Below, one piece after another: positions 55,488 to 64,000 of a DNA stretch of 64,000 nucleotides. A model generated the notes under the pieces. The model had not been told where the DNA came from and did not search any database. It saw only the letters and a program-made list of their open reading frames with translations. The stretch's first letter is position 1. Every line of letters begins with the position of its first letter. The DNA is taken from assembly GCA_900546495.1 (NCBI GenBank), contig URDN01000006.1:1-64000 (forward strand), in the 5' to 3' direction. The position numbers and the translations under genes are program-made. The DNA is from an uncultured Lachnospiraceae bacterium (GTDB lineage: Bacteria; Bacillota; Clostridia; Lachnospirales; Lachnospiraceae).

Positions 55488-57602
55488 ATGAGTGAATATT
55501 TCAAAGTCGCTGATATTTTTGGCGAAAATGTATTCAATGACACTGTGATGAAGGAAAGACTTCCAAAGAAAGTGTATCAGAAATTGCAGGAGACCATCAA
55601 AGAGGGAACAGATTTGGATCTTGCAACTGCAGATATCATTGCACATGAGATGAAGGAATGGGCAATTGAGCAGGGCGCAACACATTATACCCATTGGTTC
55701 CAGCCGCTGACAGGTGTGACAGCAGAGAAACATGATTCATTTATTACTGCTCCGAATGAGCAGGGTAAAGTACTGATGAGCTTTTCAGGTAAAGAACTGA
55801 TCAAAGGTGAGCCGGATGCATCTTCTTTCCCGTCAGGTGGACTTCGTGCAACCTGCGAGGCAAGAGGTTATACAGCCTGGGATTGTACTTCTTACGCATT
55901 TGTAAGACATGATGCAGCAGGTGCAACACTTTGCATCCCGACCGCTTTCTGCTCTTACAAAGGTGAGGCACTGGACCAGAAGACACCGCTTCTTCGTTCC
56001 ATGCAGGCAATTAATACACAGTCTTTACGTTTACTGAGATTATTCGGAAATACAACTTCTAAAAAAGTTACTCCATCCGTTGGTTCCGAGCAGGAGTATT
56101 TCCTGGTAGATAAAGAGAAATATTTAAGAAGAAAAGATCTGATTTATACTGGTCGTACCTTATTTGGTTCCATGCCGGCAAAAGGTCAGGAAATGGATGA
56201 CCACTATTTCGGAAGCATTCGTCCACGTATCGCTGCATTTATGAAAGATGTAAATGAAGAACTGTGGAAACTGGGGGTTCCGGCTAAGACACAACATAAC
56301 GAGGTTGCTCCGGCACAGCATGAGCTGGCACCGATTTATGAGACATGTAATCTTGCCCTGGATCACAACCATCTGGTTATGGAAGTACTGAAAAAGAAAG
56401 CAAACGAGCATGGACTTCAGTGCCTGCTTCATGAGAAACCATTTGATGGCGTCAATGGTTCCGGTAAACATGACAACTGGTCCATCACAACAGATGATGG
56501 CATCAATCTGTTAGAGCCGGGCAAAACACCACATGAGAATATTCAGTTCCTTCTCGTACTTGCCTGCATCCTGAAAGCAGTAGATGATCATGCAGATCTT
56601 CTTCGCTGGTCTGCAGCAGACGTAGGAAACGATCACAGACTTGGAGCAAACGAGGCACCGCCGGCAATTATCTCCGTGTTCCTTGGCGAGCAGCTTGATG
56701 ATGTAATTACACAGCTGATCAGCACAGGTTCTGCAACTCACTCCTTAAAGGGTGGCGTATTACAGACAGGTGTAGATTCTCTGCCGGATCTTGCAAAAGA
56801 TGCAACAGACCGAAACAGAACATCACCGTTTGCGTTTACAGGAAACAAATTCGAGTTCCGTATGGTTGGTTCTCAGGATTCTATTTCTGCACCGAATGTT
56901 GTATTAAATACCATCGTTGCAGAAGCTTTTGAGGAAGCTTGTGATGAACTGGAAAAAGCAGAAGATGTAAATGAAAAAGCACATGACCTGATCAAGAAAT
57001 ATCTGATAGATCATCAGAGAATTATTTTCAATGGTGATGGATATTCTGATGCATGGGTAGAGGAAGCAGAGCGCAGAGGATTACCAAATATCAAATCCAT
57101 GGTAGATGCTATCCCGGCACTGACTACAGAAAAAGCAGTAGTTATGTTCGAAAAATTCGGTGTATTTACAAAAGCAGAGTTAGAGTCCCGTGAAGAGATC
57201 CAGTACGAAATCTATGCAAAAGAGATCAACATTGAAGCAAGAGCAATGATTAACATTACAAGCAAGACACTGATTCCGTCAGTTATCAAATACATTACTT
57301 CTCTGGCTGAATCTATCAATGCAGTAAAAGCTGCCTGCGATTGTGACATCAGCGTTCAGACAGAGTTATTACAGGAGGCATCCGGATTATTATCTGATGC
57401 AAAAGTTGCTTTGGCAAAACTGGAAGATGTAACAGACAATGGTCTGACCATGGGTGATGGTGCAGCGCGTGCTGCTTACTATCGTGATGAAGTTACAACT
57501 GCTATGGCAGAACTTCGTGCACCAATCGACAAACTCGAGATTATCGTTGATAAGAAAGTATGGCCGATGCCATCTTACGGCGATCTCATCTTTGAGGTTT
57601 AA
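55488..57602 (+). CDS. glnN: Glutamine synthetase, type III
   Basis: 704 residues, the size of the GSIII class found in Bacteroidetes, Clostridia and cyanobacteria. It starts near FGENVFNDTVM, with THYTHWFQPLTG, the FPSGGLRATCEARGY segment, SVGSEQEYFLVD for metal binding, and NEVAPAQHELAP. It makes glutamine from glutamate and ammonia. GAGGAATC precedes the ATG. The long leader with attenuator and repeat suggests transcript-level nitrogen control. Confidence 0.96.
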   Translation: MSEYFKVADIFGENVFNDTVMKERLPKKVYQKLQETIKEGTDLDLATADIIAHEMKEWAIEQGATHYTHWFQPLTGVTAEKHDSFITAPNEQGKVLMSFSGKELIKGEPDASSFPSGGLRATCEARGYTAWDCTSYAFVRHDAAGATLCIPTAFCSYKGEALDQKTPLLRSMQAINTQSLRLLRLFGNTTSKKVTPSVGSEQEYFLVDKEKYLRRKDLIYTGRTLFGSMPAKGQEMDDHYFGSIRPRIAAFMKDVNEELWKLGVPAKTQHNEVAPAQHELAPIYETCNLALDHNHLVMEVLKKKANEHGLQCLLHEKPFDGVNGSGKHDNWSITTDDGINLLEPGKTPHENIQFLLVLACILKAVDDHADLLRWSAADVGNDHRLGANEAPPAIISVFLGEQLDDVITQLISTGSATHSLKGGVLQTGVDSLPDLAKDATDRNRTSPFAFTGNKFEFRMVGSQDSISAPNVVLNTIVAEAFEEACDELEKAEDVNEKAHDLIKKYLIDHQRIIFNGDGYSDAWVEEAERRGLPNIKSMVDAIPALTTEKAVVMFEKFGVFTKAELESREEIQYEIYAKEINIEARAMINITSKTLIPSVIKYITSLAESINAVKAACDCDISVQTELLQEASGLLSDAKVALAKLEDVTDNGLTMGDGAARAAYYRDEVTTAMAELRAPIDKLEIIVDKKVWPMPSYGDLIFEV

Positions 57603-57648
57603 AAACGGTATTATCTAATCCCCTTAGTTAGTATATACATCAATCGAA

Positions 57649-57681
57649 AAAGAACCGGAATTTAATTTCCGGTTCTTTTTT
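57649..57681. terminator. Terminator between convergent genes
   Basis: AAAGAACCGGAA (57649-57660) pairs perfectly with TTCCGGTTCTTT (57667-57678), with T-run on the plus strand and A-run giving Ts on the minus strand, so it can serve both glnN and the acyltransferase. Confidence 0.9.
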
Positions 57682-58721
57682 CAATACATAAATCTGGAGG
57701 AAATTTCTGGTGTTATTTTCTGTGATTTATTTTTGAATAGGAAGAAAAGAACAGCTAGTGCGAATGTGAGTATGGCAGTTATTAAAAAATCATCAATACC
57801 ATGATCTTTATGATTATACAGGAGTTTATAATAAATGCTCCAGACGTACATATGGATCAGATACAAAATCATGCTGGACTGACGCATAAAATGATAAAAG
57901 CGGTGCTTTTTCAGGGAAATATGTTCTATAATGCCGAAAAAGCTGACTGAAATAATGATCAGCAGAGAGGCATTGATGACGGATGCATGAATCAGAAAAC
58001 TGGCAATAAATCCGATGGGAAGCAGAAGCCTGTTTAGGAAAACGGGAAGTTTTCGATTGGCAAGCAGCATTCCAAGAGGAAGATAAATACCACCGGTAAA
58101 AATACGTCCATGTTGCACGGTATTATGTATTAGCGGTAAAAGAGCCTGCATAGCTGTCGGAAAGTGGTCTGGCGAGGCAAGCAAGGCATCAATCGAAAAA
58201 CTGATGAACGCAGCTATTCCACTTACAAGCAGAAATATTGTGGGTGGAGCATTATATTTTAGTAACAGTAATAAAAGTGCCAGTGTATAAATGGTAGACA
58301 GAAGATACCATAAAGGCCAGGAATTATATTGCTGACCGACAAAAAAGAAGCCCTGAATATAGAGCTGAATGGCACGCTGCAATGTTTTTCCGGTGGCAAT
58401 GAAATGCCAGAGCGCCATGGGAAAATAGAGAAGCGTCCATATCAGGTACATTTTTAAAATTTTAATTATATAGCGTCTGATTTTTGAAAAGTTGTCCGGA
58501 TTGGAAAGCGGGTATCGCAATTTGCATGCCAGCAAATATCCGGAAGTAAGAAAGAAAAATGGAACTGCCATGGACAGAAGCAGATAGCCGATTCTGGACA
58601 TGGCAGCATTGCTGCAGTCAACCAGTGGATCTGTGTGAATAGCAATGACTGCAAATGCCATGATGAATTTGCACAGATCCAGACTGTATTTTTCCGCAGG
58701 TCTGTTATTTGATTGATTCAT
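57681..58721 (-). CDS. Acyltransferase family 3 membrane protein
   Basis: 346 residues with about ten membrane helices, an acyltransferase-3 protein. The start has the family's SLDLCKFIMAFAVIAIH with the catalytic-type His, and VPFFFLTSGYLL. Members O-acetylate envelope sugars or peptidoglycan. The substrate is unknown. The start codon shares one base with the cvfB stop (TAATG), so translation is coupled. Confidence 0.87.
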   Translation of the reverse strand: MNQSNNRPAEKYSLDLCKFIMAFAVIAIHTDPLVDCSNAAMSRIGYLLLSMAVPFFFLTSGYLLACKLRYPLSNPDNFSKIRRYIIKILKMYLIWTLLYFPMALWHFIATGKTLQRAIQLYIQGFFFVGQQYNSWPLWYLLSTIYTLALLLLLLKYNAPPTIFLLVSGIAAFISFSIDALLASPDHFPTAMQALLPLIHNTVQHGRIFTGGIYLPLGMLLANRKLPVFLNRLLLPIGFIASFLIHASVINASLLIIISVSFFGIIEHISLKKHRFYHFMRQSSMILYLIHMYVWSIYYKLLYNHKDHGIDDFLITAILTFALAVLFFLFKNKSQKITPEISSRFMY

Positions 58722-59554
58722 TATACCCGTCGGATTCCTCTGTCAGTAAATTCAATCAGACGTTCTTTGTAAAGATGACCAACAGCACGTTTAAATGCAT
58801 TTTTACTCATATGAGCTTCACGCTTGATGATCTCCGGTGAAGCTTTATCATTAAACGGCAGGACACCGCCGTATTCATCAATGATCTTCAATACATCTTC
58901 GGCATCTTTGTTCATCTGAACATAAGCTTTTGCACGAATGGTTAGATCCAGTTTCCCATCCGGTTTGCGGTTGGTAACGGTTGCTTCAATCATATCACCG
59001 ATTTTTAAAGCAGTTGTATTTTCAAAGCCTGGGATGCGGGCTGAATATTTGTCGTCTACGGCTACGAAGGTGCCAAAATTTTCACTGAATTCGTATACGC
59101 GTCCGGTTACCGTGTCTCCTTTTTTGTATGGAGAATCTGTGGAAAGCAGATGATAAATGCCTTCCATGGTAGCGCAGAGACGATTACTTTTGTCAATATA
59201 AAGAGTAACAAGTACTTCATCACTTTCTTTTACTTTGCGAAGCTGCTCTTTAAATGGAAGCAAAAGGTCTTTTTCCAGCCCCCAGTCAAGAAATGCTCCG
59301 ATCTTGGTTACCTGAAGAACTTTTAGTACAGCGAAGCCTCCCAGTGTCAGCTTTGGTTCATTCGTAGTGGCAATCAGACGATCCTTGGAATCTTTATATA
59401 AGAAGACTTCCAGCTTGTCATGCAGCTTTGTTCCTTCCGGAACCTGCTTTGCCGGGAGCAGTACACGGGTTTCGTCATCCTGCTGTTCTGCGAGGTAAAC
59501 GCCGAAGTCTACCTGCTTTACTACGGTAAGTGTCTGTTTTTCTCCTAGTTTCAT
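58721..59554 (-). CDS. cvfB: S1-domain RNA-binding protein, CvfB family
   Basis: 277 residues. Three S1-like barrels (about 1-60, 65-135, 140-215; VLQVTKIGAFLDWGLEKDLLLP (in part), VYEFSENFGTFVAVDD) and a C-terminal winged helix (KNAFKRAVGHLYKERLIEF). CvfB in Staphylococcus affects virulence gene expression and binds RNA. ATG preceded by AGGACGG. Coupled to the acyltransferase. Confidence 0.92.
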   Translation of the reverse strand: MKLGEKQTLTVVKQVDFGVYLAEQQDDETRVLLPAKQVPEGTKLHDKLEVFLYKDSKDRLIATTNEPKLTLGGFAVLKVLQVTKIGAFLDWGLEKDLLLPFKEQLRKVKESDEVLVTLYIDKSNRLCATMEGIYHLLSTDSPYKKGDTVTGRVYEFSENFGTFVAVDDKYSARIPGFENTTALKIGDMIEATVTNRKPDGKLDLTIRAKAYVQMNKDAEDVLKIIDEYGGVLPFNDKASPEIIKREAHMSKNAFKRAVGHLYKERLIEFTDRGIRRV

Positions 59555-59699
59555 GTTGTGTTTCCGTCCTTTCTGGTGGCGTAAAAATATTTCACTGGTT
59601 ATAGGTTGTTTCTTATCCTGTTTCTATACGTATGTTGTATTACCTGTAGAATTATAGAAAGCAGTTTTAAAGATGGTACGTTTATATTCTGCATATGTG

Positions 59700-60404
59700 T
59701 CAGCTTTGAAACTCTACAATGGCATATGGTTTGCCATTCGCATCATTGAGGGACACTTTCAGGGTATCGCCTTCCTGATGATATAATGGATAAATCGTAT
59801 CACCGTATACAGCGGAATTACGATATTCTACCCGAAGTTGACGGATGGTAAAACCATCTGGCAGACATTCCATTGCCATTGGCACATAGCGTTCATTGTT
59901 GACATGGTTATTGGAATCAATGTCGTATTTATGCACATGAATTGGTGCAAGGCTGATGCCTTCTGTGACAGGGGCAATCTTGCGTGAGGCTTCCTGCATA
60001 GGAATTGCCGGTTCAGAGGCGTATAGGTCGCTGATCTCTTTTGGAATCCGTTCCGGGCGTCCGGTTTTGATATTCATGTAAATCCAGTTTGTGTTGGAAT
60101 ATGCCAGAACATTGCCGTTGGCATCCTCCATTTTAAAATTACGGTATCCGAAAAATGCTTTCCATCCATGTGCCCAGGTACTGATCGTGATTTCTTCGCC
60201 AAATCTGGGGTAGCGGTTAATAATGATCTGCCAGGAAGAAAGAATCCAGGCATAACCCTGTGCCATCATGACTTCGATACCCTGTCCGATAGAATCGGAG
60301 TGAAACGTGCTGCAATCCTGAAAATAGTTGATGATGGATGGCAGTGTCATATTGAGCTGACTGTCTACTTCACTGAATCTGACGCGACTTTTAAACTGAT
60401 ACAT
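59700..60404 (-). CDS. Acyl-ACP thioesterase
   Basis: 234 residues as two hot-dog domains. Landmarks are FSEVDSQLNMTLPSIINYFQ, SSWQIIINRYPRFGE and the catalytic-type HKYDIDSNNHVNNERY. It releases fatty acids from acyl carrier protein, giving free acids for lipids or export. The ATG at 60404 is chosen because GGAGG is 9 bases upstream; an ATG three codons earlier overlaps the site. Downstream 59555-59699 is a short gap to cvfB. Confidence 0.92.
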   Translation of the reverse strand: MYQFKSRVRFSEVDSQLNMTLPSIINYFQDCSTFHSDSIGQGIEVMMAQGYAWILSSWQIIINRYPRFGEEITISTWAHGWKAFFGYRNFKMEDANGNVLAYSNTNWIYMNIKTGRPERIPKEISDLYASEPAIPMQEASRKIAPVTEGISLAPIHVHKYDIDSNNHVNNERYVPMAMECLPDGFTIRQLRVEYRNSAVYGDTIYPLYHQEGDTLKVSLNDANGKPYAIVEFQS

Positions 60405-60500
60405 GAAAATCATCCTCCTTTAAAAACAGGATAGCGGATATTCCGCAGGTTAGTTTTGAAAAAAGAAATGCCATAGAAATAGCATCTTTCTTTTAGTTAA

Positions 60501-60526
60501 CAAAAAAGCACCATTTTCATGGTGCT
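60501..60526 (-). terminator. Terminator of tRNA-Gln
   Basis: On the minus strand AGCACCAT, loop GAAA, ATGGTGCT and T6, starting 10 bases after the tRNA 3' end. Confidence 0.88.
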
Positions 60527-60535
60527 TTCTGATAA

Positions 60536-60607
60536 CTGGCCCACAAGGATTCGAACCTTGAAATGACGGAGTCAGAGTCCGTTGCCTTACCATTTGGCGA
60601 TGGGCCA
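60536..60607 (-). tRNA. tRNA-Gln (anticodon CTG)
   Basis: 72-base cloverleaf on the minus strand. Acceptor TGGCCCA/TGGGCCA (7 pairs), anticodon stem ACGGA/TCCGT with loop CTCTGAC giving anticodon CTG, and T-arm CAAGG-TTCGAAT-CCTTG. Discriminator base G; CCA is not encoded. It has its own terminator. Confidence 0.95.
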
Positions 60608-60792
60608 TTACTTGTTGCCGAAGACTTTGTTTTGAGCTGTTTGCCTCATGTCCTGTCGACAAGTGTTATTATAGGGCAAGTTTCCAAGGATTGCAACCCT
60701 TTTTTTGAAAAAAACGCGTTTGAATTTTTGGTATATTTTTGCTAATAATCTGACATTTTACGGGTAAAAATAAAAAGTGAGAAAAAAAACGG

Positions 60793-61434
60793 TTAAAAAA
60801 TGATTTCACCGTCAACAATGCCAAATTCCTCTAAATCTTCGGAAACCATGATGGCGCGTCCACTGGTGGCTTCTGTGATCTGAGTGCAAAAATCCTTGAA
60901 TTTTTCCTCAGGAACCATCAAATCCAGGGTGACATTATCGGTATATTGGGTATTCAGCGTAAAAATCTGGTTCTGTGCCACCAGATATTGCAGTTTTCCG
61001 ATGCCATTATAATCGGTGGTGACATGTAATTTGTGCCCGAACTGTTTTTCAATGATGGTACTTGCTGCCAGTCCGGCTTGAGTGGCTGCCTGATAAGCCC
61101 GCACCAGTCCACCGGTGCCAAGCAGTGTGCCACCGAAATATCGGGTGACAACAACGATGCAGTTGTGGATTTCTTCCCGGAGCAGTACATCCAGAATCGG
61201 ACGACCGGCAGTACCGGAAGGTTCTCCATCGTCACTGCAGCGGGTACATTCATTGTTCTTTCCTATGGTATAGGCATGGCAGTTGTGACGTGCATCCCAA
61301 TATTCTTTTTTTATCTTATTTAAGAAGGCAACCGCTTCTTCTTCTGAAGTAACCGGAAGCGTATGTGCGATGAAACGGGATTTTTTTTCTTCGATTTCGT
61401 CCTGACCGGCCTGGTATAATACTTTATAACTCAT
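60793..61434 (-). CDS. yigZ: YigZ/IMPACT-family protein
   Basis: 213 residues. The N-terminal UPF0029 domain has EEKKSRFIAHTLPV, DARHNCHAY, DDGEPSGTAGRPIL and VVTRYFGGTLLGTGGLVRAY (20-residue core); a ferredoxin-like C-terminal domain follows. Related proteins touch translation control (IMPACT/YIH1) but bacterial function is unclear. AAAGGAA precedes the ATG. Confidence 0.92.
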   Translation of the reverse strand: MSYKVLYQAGQDEIEEKKSRFIAHTLPVTSEEEAVAFLNKIKKEYWDARHNCHAYTIGKNNECTRCSDDGEPSGTAGRPILDVLLREEIHNCIVVVTRYFGGTLLGTGGLVRAYQAATQAGLAASTIIEKQFGHKLHVTTDYNGIGKLQYLVAQNQIFTLNTQYTDNVTLDLMVPEEKFKDFCTQITEATSGRAIMVSEDLEEFGIVDGEIIF

Positions 61435-61676
61435 GATATTCCTTTCTGTTACAAATCAATAGAATTTTTATTTTTGAAAGATTGCTCTCCAATATTGTGT
61501 TTTTCTGCTTGTGATGTTTCACCTGTTTTGCTCAAATGTGAGGGATCCACATCTGATGTAGACAAGTATATCGCATTAATGGTAATATAAGCAATATAGT
61601 TGTTTGACTTTTATATCAGTCTGAGTTGGGAAGACTTATACCAGATGAGAGAGGACTCCTGCTTTTATGGGCGGTG

Positions 61677-61707
61677 AGCAGCAAGAATGATGAGGGCATT
61701 CTTGAAT
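61677..61707 (+). repeat. Hairpin repeat, copy 2
   Basis: AGCAGCAAGAATG then ATGAG then GGCATTCTTGAAT. The stem CAAGAATG (61682-61689) / CATTCTTG (61697-61704) has a 7-base loop. It matches copy 1 at 18024-18052 and lies 12 bases before the penicillin-binding protein start; the sequence after it supplies the GGAGG ribosome binding site. Confidence 0.6.
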
Positions 61708-61718
61708 GGAGGGAATAT

Positions 61719-64000
61719 ATGAATTATGGCAGAAAAAATGCTGCGCGAAAGAAATGGGAACTGACTTCCCGTGGAACAGTCATGCGCAGGAAGATTTCTT
61801 CGCTGGCTTTATTGATCGTGTTACTGCTATTTGTTTCAGGGCTTGGATATGTCGGCTATCAGGGTTATCGCTTTGTGGAAAAAATAATCGCAGAAGCGCC
61901 GGATATTAATGAGATTGATGCGACACCTTCCGGGTATATGTCCACAGTGTTGGATGCAGATGGAAATGTGACCGCGCAGCTTGTTGGAACCGGTTCCAAT
62001 CGTGTCTATGTGACATTGGACGAGATTCCGGTAGATCTGCAGCATGCATTTGTGGCAATCGAGGATGAGCGCTTTTATGATCACAACGGCATTGATCTGA
62101 AAGGAATTGCCCGCGCAGTTGCGAAAGGTGTGACAACCGGACATCTTACAGAGGGAGCCAGTACGATCACGCAGCAGTTATTGAAAAATAATGTGTTTGA
62201 AGGATGGACCACGGAGGATTCTTCACAGCGTATCGAGCGAAAACTGCAGGAACAATATCTGGCAGTGGAACTGGAAAAGAAAGTTTCCAAAGACTGGATC
62301 ATGGAAAATTATCTGAACACCATCAATCTGGGACAAAATACCTTGGGGGTGCAGGCCGCATCCAGACGTTATTTTGGAAAGGATGTCTCAGAACTGACAC
62401 TGTCAGAGTGTGCGGTAATTGCTGGAATTACCCAGAATCCGTCCAAATACAATCCGATTTCGCATCCAGAGGATAATGCAGCGCGTCGTGAGAAAGTTCT
62501 TTTAAATATGAAAGATCAGGGGTACATTGATGATGATCAGTATCAGGAGGCACTGGCAGATCCGGTATACGACAGGATTCAGGATAATAATACCAAGTGG
62601 CAAAGCAGTGATATGAACATTACTTCTTATTTTGTAGATTCTCTGACTGAAGAAATTGTACAGGATCTTCAGGATGAACTGGACTATTCGGAGGCACAGG
62701 CATATAAAGCGCTGTACAGCGGCGGGTTGACCATTTATTCGACACAGGATCCGAAGATACAGAAGATCTGTGATGATCAGGTGAATAACGACAGTAATTA
62801 CTCTGATATTGCAAAAAAAGTATCTTTTTCCTATGCATTGTCGATTCAGAAGCCAGATGGTTCCGTGGAACATTACAGTGAACAGAATCTGCTTTCTTAT
62901 TATAAGAAAGAATACGAGACCTATGATCTGAATTACAAGAGTGAAGCATCCGCACAGGATGCGATTGACCGGTATCGGGAAGCCATGATCAGTGATGGTG
63001 GAACAGTACTTGGGGAAAATGTGACATTCACTGTTCAGCCGCAGACATCGGTAACGATTATTGACCAGAGTACCGGGCAGGTGAAGGCTTTGGTTGGCGG
63101 CAGAGGTGAAAAGACGGCAAGTAAGACGTTAAACAGAGCTTCCGGGGTGACGCGACAGCCGGGTTCTACATTTAAAATACTGAGTGCTTACGCGCCGGCA
63201 TTGGAAAGTGGAAAATATACATTGGCGACAGCGGTACTGGATAAACCAATTACGTATTCTTCCGGTCAGACAGTGCATAATGCAGATGGCAAGTATCGTG
63301 GCTATACGAGCATCCGGGAGGCAATTCAGGATTCTGTCAACGTAGTGGCAATCAAGACGGTGGAAGATATCACACCAAAGACCGGTTATGAGATGGTGAA
63401 GAAATTTGGCATATCTACTCTGACAAAGGACGATATCGTGGAATCATTGCCGCTTGGTGTCGGTGGAGTCAGCAATCTGGAGCTGGCAGCAGCATTTGAA
63501 GTAATGCCGAATGGTGGAAAATATAAAGAACCGGTACTGTATACAAAAATTCTGGATCAGGATGGCAATGTCCTTCTGGACAAGACTCCGAAAACACATA
63601 CGGTGATCAAGGACAGCACAGCATATCTGCTGATATCAGCAATGGAAGATGTTGTAAAATACGGAACAGGAAAACTGGCAGATTTTGGTACTATGCCGAT
63701 TGCCGGAAAAACTGGTACTGCAGGAACGACGGAAGCAGCTCGCGATGCATGGTTTGCGGGCTTTACGCCATATTACACCTGTGTGGTATGGGGTGGTTAT
63801 GATGATTACTCAGAACTGGAATCTACAAAATATCCGAAAATTCTGTGGAACCGTATTATGGGACAGCTTCATGAAGGACTGGAATACAAAGACTTTGAGA
63901 TGCCAGAGGATGTACAGGAATATACGGTATGTGCAACTTCCGGAAAAATTGCGATTCCGGGTGTCTGCTCCAAGACAGTGACGGAATATTTTGCAGATGG
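61719..64000 (+). CDS. Class A penicillin-binding protein (transglycosylase/transpeptidase), partial
   Basis: At least 760 residues, open at the window edge. A short basic cytoplasmic tail and one membrane helix (about 26-48) are followed by the GT51 transglycosylase (EDERFYDHNGID, GASTITQQLLKN, RKLQEQYLAVELE) and the penicillin-binding transpeptidase with active serine in GSTFK, the SVN motif (SVNVVAIK) and KTGT (AGKTGTAGT). It polymerises and crosslinks peptidoglycan outside the membrane. ATG at 61719 has GGAGGG upstream. A hairpin repeat lies just before it. Confidence 0.93.
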   Translation, partial: MNYGRKNAARKKWELTSRGTVMRRKISSLALLIVLLLFVSGLGYVGYQGYRFVEKIIAEAPDINEIDATPSGYMSTVLDADGNVTAQLVGTGSNRVYVTLDEIPVDLQHAFVAIEDERFYDHNGIDLKGIARAVAKGVTTGHLTEGASTITQQLLKNNVFEGWTTEDSSQRIERKLQEQYLAVELEKKVSKDWIMENYLNTINLGQNTLGVQAASRRYFGKDVSELTLSECAVIAGITQNPSKYNPISHPEDNAARREKVLLNMKDQGYIDDDQYQEALADPVYDRIQDNNTKWQSSDMNITSYFVDSLTEEIVQDLQDELDYSEAQAYKALYSGGLTIYSTQDPKIQKICDDQVNNDSNYSDIAKKVSFSYALSIQKPDGSVEHYSEQNLLSYYKKEYETYDLNYKSEASAQDAIDRYREAMISDGGTVLGENVTFTVQPQTSVTIIDQSTGQVKALVGGRGEKTASKTLNRASGVTRQPGSTFKILSAYAPALESGKYTLATAVLDKPITYSSGQTVHNADGKYRGYTSIREAIQDSVNVVAIKTVEDITPKTGYEMVKKFGISTLTKDDIVESLPLGVGGVSNLELAAAFEVMPNGGKYKEPVLYTKILDQDGNVLLDKTPKTHTVIKDSTAYLLISAMEDVVKYGTGKLADFGTMPIAGKTGTAGTTEAARDAWFAGFTPYYTCVVWGGYDDYSELESTKYPKILWNRIMGQLHEGLEYKDFEMPEDVQEYTVCATSGKIAIPGVCSKTVTEYFAD

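Noticed and set aside
60620..60790. Second tRNA next to tRNA-Gln
   Set aside because: No further cloverleaf could be folded in the adjoining AT-rich sequence.

Overview
The window is chromosomal DNA from a low-GC Gram-positive anaerobe, most likely a Lachnospiraceae member (Clostridia). This rests on gene order and families: the order adk-map-KOW protein-infA-rpmJ-rpsM-rpsK-rpsD-rpoA-rplQ, an L17 enlarged by about 50 residues, a type III glutamine synthetase, an AtoE-type short-chain fatty acid carrier, MutS2, WhiA, HPr kinase and strong AGGAGG ribosome binding sites. I cannot fix the genus from sequence alone. No rRNA genes, CRISPR array or intact insertion sequence were seen. There is one tRNA gene (Gln, CTG).

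Layout. 1-6 kb is the distal end of the ribosomal protein superoperon, with folded-looking RNA in the rpmJ, rpsM, rpsK, rpoA and rplQ leaders. A 57-residue zinc-ribbon protein missed by length cut-offs follows. 6.8-17 kb carries a phosphohexomutase, a fatty acid carrier, a two-component system, MutS2 and an HtrA-like protein that has lost its catalytic triad. 17-21 kb has a YhaM-type exonuclease, RlmD and a decayed type III restriction-modification locus in which mod and res are fused by a deletion. 21.4-30.5 kb is the most distinctive block. It holds a LysR regulator, thioredoxin reductase, an atypical thioredoxin (CKHC), a cytoplasmic aryl-sulfate sulfotransferase-like protein and an SsuABC-type importer, followed by a hybrid histidine kinase. 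30.6-34.5 kb is accessory: a zinc-ribbon/Ig-like membrane protein, a small HTH regulator, a CinA-C amidase and an ATPase-nuclease. 34.8-41.5 kb encodes an RND exporter with a large coiled-coil insert, a YbaK deacylase, a DUF308 membrane protein and an AEC carrier. 41.8-57.6 kb is core metabolism and envelope control (pyrG, ftsH, uvrC, hprK, M18 peptidase, murB, rapZ, whiA, lipid kinase, fba, type III GS). 57.7-64 kb holds an acyltransferase, CvfB, an acyl-ACP thioesterase, tRNA-Gln, a YigZ protein and a class A penicillin-binding protein cut by the window edge.

How parts work together. The best candidate for an undescribed system is the LysR-trxB-trxA-assT-ssuACB cluster. It looks like a self-contained unit that imports a sulfated or sulfonated organic compound, acts on it inside the cell with an AssT-family enzyme, and supplies dedicated thiol chemistry. 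This parallels the known assT-dsbL-dsbI operon of uropathogenic E. coli, but uses reducing cytoplasmic partners and an importer. Two hairpin-rich intercistronic elements and a palindromic operator candidate suggest that the cluster is tuned internally.

Two dispersed structured repeats were also found, each in two copies. One lies upstream of the M18 aminopeptidase and of the glutamine synthetase. The other lies upstream of rlmD and of the penicillin-binding protein. All assignments come from reading sequence and motifs; no database search was possible.
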